From Bacteroidales bacterium (GTDB taxonomy: Bacteria; Bacteroidota; Bacteroidia; Bacteroidales; WCHB1-69), in assembly GCA_017964755.1 (NCBI GenBank), contig JAGCRI010000147.1, positions 1 to 31,538 on the forward strand: 31,538 nt of DNA. Direction: 5' to 3'. The position numbers were made by a program, and so were the translations under genes. Numbering within the stretch: position 1 is the first letter of the stretch; each line of letters starts with the position of its first letter. Shown here in pieces: positions 28,222-31,538 of this stretch. The notes under the pieces are model-generated. The model saw nothing but the letters and a program-made list of their open reading frames with translations. It did no database searches and was not told the DNA's origin.

Positions 28222-29067
28222 TTATCGGCCTCTTATATATTCGTTTAGTTCGTCAATTGAAGATGAATATGTGAAAACCTTGTTGAGTTTGTAATATTTG
28301 TTGCGGTCGAAGCAGAAATCGTAAGCGAATTTGAGGTATTCGAGTTTCGTGTCTTCAAAAGTGAAAAGGGCGGCAATTTCAGCGAGTTGGTCAACTGTAA
28401 GAAGTTCTGATAAAGTTGCTTGCTTGGCGACAGTCAGTTTTGAATCTTCAAAAGTTTCACTCCGTATCAAATCTTTTATCTCCCTGAAATCATTGTCATT
28501 GCATGGCATTGGTGTTGGAGGTGGGGGCGGGGTTTGATGTGGCGGCTGGTGAGCAGCAGGTGATTGATGTGGGGAATGTGGCGGCGCTGGAGCCTGTGGC
28601 TGTGCATGATGGGCGCCGTGTCCGTGCCCATGTCCGTGTTGGGGACCATTGTTCATGTGGTGTACATCTGCCTCGTACATGACATTCATTTGTCCTACCA
28701 TGTTGCCGAAAGCGTTTACAGCTTGCCCTGCCATCTCAACATCTTTGTCGGACGACCTGAAACTTATATTGTTGTTGCCTGGTGGACAAGCAACTTCAAA
28801 ATAGTTAACACCGGTGTGGAGCTGTATCCGCGTATTTAATGTTGTCTCTTGCCGGTTATCCATAACAATAGTAACATCGTAATTGCTTGGTGTTAGGTCT
28901 TTCACTATCACAACCTCGTCAGAACGCTCGTTCTGCAAAGCGTTGTTAAGGTAGAGCCAAAAGTGCTCATGGCCTGCCGATTGTACTGTTATTGCTGTCT
29001 GTGGCGGCTGCGCAACCATAAATGTCAAACTGAAGCAACATAGGATCGCTAAAAAAAATCTTTTCAT
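28222..29067 (-). CDS. DUF4476 domain protein with histidine/proline-rich linker
   Basis: The 281-residue exported protein has a signal peptide MKRFFLAILCCFSLTFMVAQ. An N-terminal beta-rich domain (about 24-110) contains HEHFWLYLNNALQNERS and LTPSNYDVTIVMDNRQ, a pattern shared with other DUF4476 proteins. A linker (about 135-188) is extremely rich in His and Pro, with HGHGHGHGAHHAQP and PPPPPTPMP. The C-terminal DUF4476 domain (about 189-281) has CNDNDFREIKDLIRSETFED, SKLTVAKQATLSELLTVDQLAEIAALFTFEDTKLEYLKFAYDFCFD-type sequence and YSSSIDELNEYI. Function of DUF4476 is unknown. The His run could bind Zn, Ni or Cu. Confidence 0.85.
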   Translation of the reverse strand: MKRFFLAILCCFSLTFMVAQPPQTAITVQSAGHEHFWLYLNNALQNERSDEVVIVKDLTPSNYDVTIVMDNRQETTLNTRIQLHTGVNYFEVACPPGNNNISFRSSDKDVEMAGQAVNAFGNMVGQMNVMYEADVHHMNNGPQHGHGHGHGAHHAQPQAPAPPHSPHQSPAAHQPPHQTPPPPPTPMPCNDNDFREIKDLIRSETFEDSKLTVAKQATLSELLTVDQLAEIAALFTFEDTKLEYLKFAYDFCFDRNKYYKLNKVFTYSSSIDELNEYIRGR

Positions 29068-29095
29068 AATTGGCGTTTTTTGTTATACTGATTTG

Positions 29096-29103
29096 CAAAA
29101 ATA
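29096..29103 (-). promoter_or_regulatory. -7 promoter element for the DUF4476 gene
   Basis: The minus strand reads TATTTTTG, 28 bp upstream of the ATG. Confidence 0.55.
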
Positions 29104-29176
29104 AAAAATATTTCTTTTAACAGTCTGAGTTTTTCTATCAAATTAGCTTTAGCCTGATGAATCAGTGTTATTAATA

Positions 29177-29665
29177 CTAATTTGTGGAACTGTTTATCAA
29201 TGTCACCACTGCAAAAGTAGCAATCCCTTCGCCTTGTCCTGTGAAGCCCATGCCTTCGTTTGTTTTTGCCTTGATTGCGATTTTGTCTTCGCTGATTTTC
29301 AAAAGTCGTGCCAATACATTTTTCAGGCTGTCGGTGTACGGCGCCATTTTCGGTTTTTCGGCAACTATTGTCATATCGGCATTGTTGACGGCAAATCCCT
29401 TCTGTTCAATAAGAAACATAACTCTCTCAAGCAGGATTTTGCTGTCAATGCTTTTAAATTCAGCGGCGGTGTCGGGAAAATGGGTGCCTATGTCATCAAG
29501 TGATGCCGCGCCGAGCAATGCATCGCAGAGCGCATGTATCAGCGCATCACCGTCAGAGTGGGCCACAAGTCCTTTTTCGTATGGGATTTCAACACCTCCC
29601 AAAAATAAAGGACGATTCTCACCGAACCGGTGAGAATCGTATCCGAATCCTATTCTAAAATCCAT
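29177..29665 (-). CDS. ispF: 2-C-methyl-D-erythritol 2,4-cyclodiphosphate synthase
   Basis: IspF cyclises CDP-methylerythritol 2-phosphate to methylerythritol cyclodiphosphate in the non-mevalonate isoprenoid pathway. The length of 162 residues is standard. Metal ligands D10 and H12 lie in GFGYDSHRF, and H44 lies in GLVAHSDGDALIHALCDALLG, equivalent to D8, H10 and H42 of E. coli. Other conserved parts are LDDIGTHFPD, NADMTIVAEKPKM, and the C-terminal KAKTNEGMGFTGQGEGIA. The enzyme is a cytosolic trimer. It starts 9 bp after the phosphofructokinase stop and is likely cotranscribed with it. Confidence 0.97.
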   Translation of the reverse strand: MDFRIGFGYDSHRFGENRPLFLGGVEIPYEKGLVAHSDGDALIHALCDALLGAASLDDIGTHFPDTAAEFKSIDSKILLERVMFLIEQKGFAVNNADMTIVAEKPKMAPYTDSLKNVLARLLKISEDKIAIKAKTNEGMGFTGQGEGIATFAVVTLINSSTN

Positions 29666-29674
29666 ATTGTTCTT

Positions 29675-30907
29675 TTATTGAGGAATAACAACAGGGAACT
29701 TATTGTCGAACTCCATTCTGTACGGCTCCCCGATGATGTTTGTGAGAAAGTCAATATATTGGTCTGTAAAGTAGAATTCGTTGGCGTTGTAGTAAGCCTC
29801 AGGCAGCGGAAAGTTGCCGACATTGCCCATATCGATAGAAGTGGTATGGAATTCTTCAAGTTCGTTGTAAGGGACAATCTCTTTCATGACAGGCATTTTG
29901 CCATAGTCGCCGCGGAGCAGCAGGTCTGTTACTTTGTCGGCGAGGGTCGAGGTGAGGCGGCGGTCGTACTCGTAGCATTTGCCGGAGCGTGGAATGTAGC
30001 CGGAAATCTGGCCGCGTGCTTCAATGCCTGTGTGCTTGGATATTTCAGAGGCTATCACGCCGCTGATGCCGCCGAAACGCGGATGTCCGTACTCGTCAAG
30101 GTCTGAACTCGCATATACCATGCCGAGTTCCTGTTTTTCGTCATTCCACCATCTTACCCCTTCTGATACGGCGATGATGAGGCTGTGTTTGGGAGAGCGC
30201 ATATATTTCTCTTTCACAAACTCGAAGAAGAACTCTTTGCGCTCTTTTGTCATCTCCACTTCAGGGACGAGGGCGACCTGTGCGCCGCCGAAAATGGCAG
30301 TCCCCGTAAGCCAGCCGGCATCACGCCCCATGACTTCGAGCACCATTATGCGTTGGTGCGATTCGTTGGTGGTGTGCAGACGGCTTGTCATTTTCTTGAT
30401 GGCCCATGCGCCTGATGCGAAGCCCGGACACAAAACCACCTCGTTGGCCTGCCCGTTATAGTGGTGGATGGTGTGGGTGCGCAGGTCGTTGTCGATTGTT
30501 TTGGGAAAGCCGATGACAGGGATTCCGTACTTCTCGTACATTCTCTTTGCAGCGCCGTTTGTGTCGTCCCCGCCGATTGTTACCAAAACATCAATTTTGT
30601 ATCTCTCAATGTTGCGTAAAATCTGTTGTGAACGGTCTTCGGGGTTGCGTTTGCTCGGGAACGGGTTCGTGCGGCTCGACAGCAGTGCTGTGCCGCCATA
30701 GATGCCGTCGTATGGTATGTTTGTTAGGTCAACCACGTCACCGTCTCCAAGCAGCCCTTTCCAGCCGCGGAGAATGCCATATACCTTAAAACCGAGCATT
30801 GATGCCCTGTTTCTTACGCTTTCAATACTTGAGTTGATTGCGGGGGTGTCGCCGCCGCCGGAAAGAATGGCAAGAGTCTTTCCTGAAAATATTTTCTCTG
30901 TTCTCAT
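29675..30907 (-). CDS. Phosphofructokinase, PPi-dependent type (GGDD)
   Basis: The 410-residue protein phosphorylates fructose 6-phosphate. The nucleotide-binding GGGDTPAIN lies at 17-25. The discriminating motif reads IGGDDTNGAA (111-120) rather than GGDGS, and GFPKTIDND lies at 133-141; the GGDD plus PKT combination is that of pyrophosphate-dependent enzymes. The family-typical LEVMGRDAGWLTG, SEGVRW and GYIPRSGKCYEYDRRL are also present. If PPi-dependent, the reaction is reversible and saves ATP, which fits an anaerobe that also carries pckA. It lies between pepD and ispF with 19- and 9-bp gaps. Donor specificity is inferred from motifs. Confidence 0.93.
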   Translation of the reverse strand: MRTEKIFSGKTLAILSGGGDTPAINSSIESVRNRASMLGFKVYGILRGWKGLLGDGDVVDLTNIPYDGIYGGTALLSSRTNPFPSKRNPEDRSQQILRNIERYKIDVLVTIGGDDTNGAAKRMYEKYGIPVIGFPKTIDNDLRTHTIHHYNGQANEVVLCPGFASGAWAIKKMTSRLHTTNESHQRIMVLEVMGRDAGWLTGTAIFGGAQVALVPEVEMTKERKEFFFEFVKEKYMRSPKHSLIIAVSEGVRWWNDEKQELGMVYASSDLDEYGHPRFGGISGVIASEISKHTGIEARGQISGYIPRSGKCYEYDRRLTSTLADKVTDLLLRGDYGKMPVMKEIVPYNELEEFHTTSIDMGNVGNFPLPEAYYNANEFYFTDQYIDFLTNIIGEPYRMEFDNKFPVVIPQ

Positions 30908-30926
30908 CTTAATTGTTTGTCAATGT

Positions 30927-31538
30927 TTATTTTAATGATTTTAAAAATTCTACGACTAAGTCCCACGTCATTTTAACGGTTTTGATTTCCAATTTTTCCA
31001 CTGGGGAGTGAACACCGCGAAGGGTGGGGCCTATTGAGACCATATCCAAGTCGGGATATTTTTCAGCGAAGAGCCCGCACTCAAGGCCAGCGTGGATGGC
31101 TTTGACGATCGGTTGTTTGTTGAAGCACTTTTCGTAAGCCTTGACAAGCATTTTCAGCACTTCTGAATCCGGGTTTGGTGTCCAGCCCGGGTAGCCGTCT
31201 GATGATTCAACGTCTGCACCAATCATGTAGAAGGTTGCTGAAACGCGCTCCGCCGCATCCTGTTTGCGTGAAGCTACAGAACTGCGCTGGCTCGTGGTTA
31301 TTACTATTTTTTCGTCAATAATCTTTACCGAAGCAAGGTTTGTCGATGTTTCAACAAGTCCGGGAAGAGCATGGCTCATGGCAATCGGTCCGTTCGGACA
31401 GCCGTATATGGCGTTCAGAAGGTTTGTCTGACAGTCATGAGTCATTGTTTCTTTTGGCAATTCTGTTTTTGCTAGTTCAATAACAAGCTGAGATTCAGTA
31501 TATTTAAGCTCTTGGCAGATGTCGTTTTTGAAAATGTC
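30927..31538 (-). CDS. pepD: Aminoacyl-histidine dipeptidase PepD, C-terminal part (start outside window)
   Basis: The frame remains open to the right edge (it reads DIFKNDICQELKYTESQL before the TTG at 31460), so this is the last 203 or so residues of a protein normally about 480 long. It matches the M20 metallopeptidase PepD (carnosinase-like, Xaa-His dipeptidase). The dimerisation or lid part contains MTHDCQTNLLNAIYGCPNG and ITTSQRSSVASRKQDAAERV, then DGYPGWTPNPDSEVLK, IHAGLECGLFAEKYP (metal-binding region), and GPTLRGVHSPVEKLEI with the C-terminal metal-ligand His. It is a cytosolic Zn-dependent enzyme and probably leads the pepD-pfk-ispF unit. Confidence 0.95.
   Translation of the reverse strand, partial: DIFKNDICQELKYTESQLVIELAKTELPKETMTHDCQTNLLNAIYGCPNGPIAMSHALPGLVETSTNLASVKIIDEKIVITTSQRSSVASRKQDAAERVSATFYMIGADVESSDGYPGWTPNPDSEVLKMLVKAYEKCFNKQPIVKAIHAGLECGLFAEKYPDLDMVSIGPTLRGVHSPVEKLEIKTVKMTWDLVVEFLKSLK

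Overview
The window looks like a chromosomal segment of a strict or facultative anaerobe of the order Bacteroidales. The evidence is the gene content (a Ctc-type L25, DUF4296, DUF4159, DUF4476 and DUF5723-like envelope proteins, a PorE-like OmpA protein, GGDD-type phosphofructokinase, ATP-type PEP carboxykinase, PepD) and the recurring Bacteroidetes -7 promoter element TAnnTTTG in front of most transcription units. Canonical Shine-Dalgarno sequences are largely absent, as expected for this phylum. I found no tRNA, rRNA, CRISPR array or replication origin.

Region 1 (1-16030) is core genome. A partial lipocalin-like gene converges on the L25 gene across a bidirectional terminator. A long leftward operon follows: von Willebrand A membrane protein, DUF4159 protein, TPR protein, DUF4296 lipoprotein, ribD, pdxJ and an outer-membrane beta-barrel. 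Its downstream genes overlap or lie close together, joining riboflavin and vitamin B6 synthesis to envelope genes. Next come pgk with an RsmI-like methyltransferase and DUF1294 gene, a divergent porE-like gene, a secreted endonuclease/phosphatase-family gene and pckA. The pckA frame is interrupted by a TGA 29 codons before its expected end.

Region 2 (16031-20870) holds a conserved nuclease-like orphan protein with hairpins and an antisense promoter at its 3' end. It also holds an AAA_14/DUF4143 ATPase behind a duplicated 37-bp promoter block, and a leftward ABC-transporter operon that ends in a YtrA-type GntR repressor gene.

Region 3 (20871-24098) is one 1075-residue iron-sulfur flavoprotein. 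It fuses what in HcnABC or amino-acid dehydrogenase complexes are separate subunits.

Region 4 (24099-27770) is an accessory island: a small antitoxin-like gene, a decayed zeta-toxin-like gene retaining only its two ends, a highly structured non-coding stretch, an EcoRI-type adenine methyltransferase, a tandem repeat array, a REP-associated (Y1) transposase carrying the same repeats inside its reading frame, and a GC-rich DUF262-HNH nuclease. The methylase and DUF262-HNH nuclease may be the two halves of a restriction-modification-like system; this is inference.

Region 5 (27770-31538) returns to core genome: a small lipoprotein, a DUF4476 protein with a His/Pro-rich linker, and a leftward pepD (partial), PPi-type phosphofructokinase and ispF cluster.
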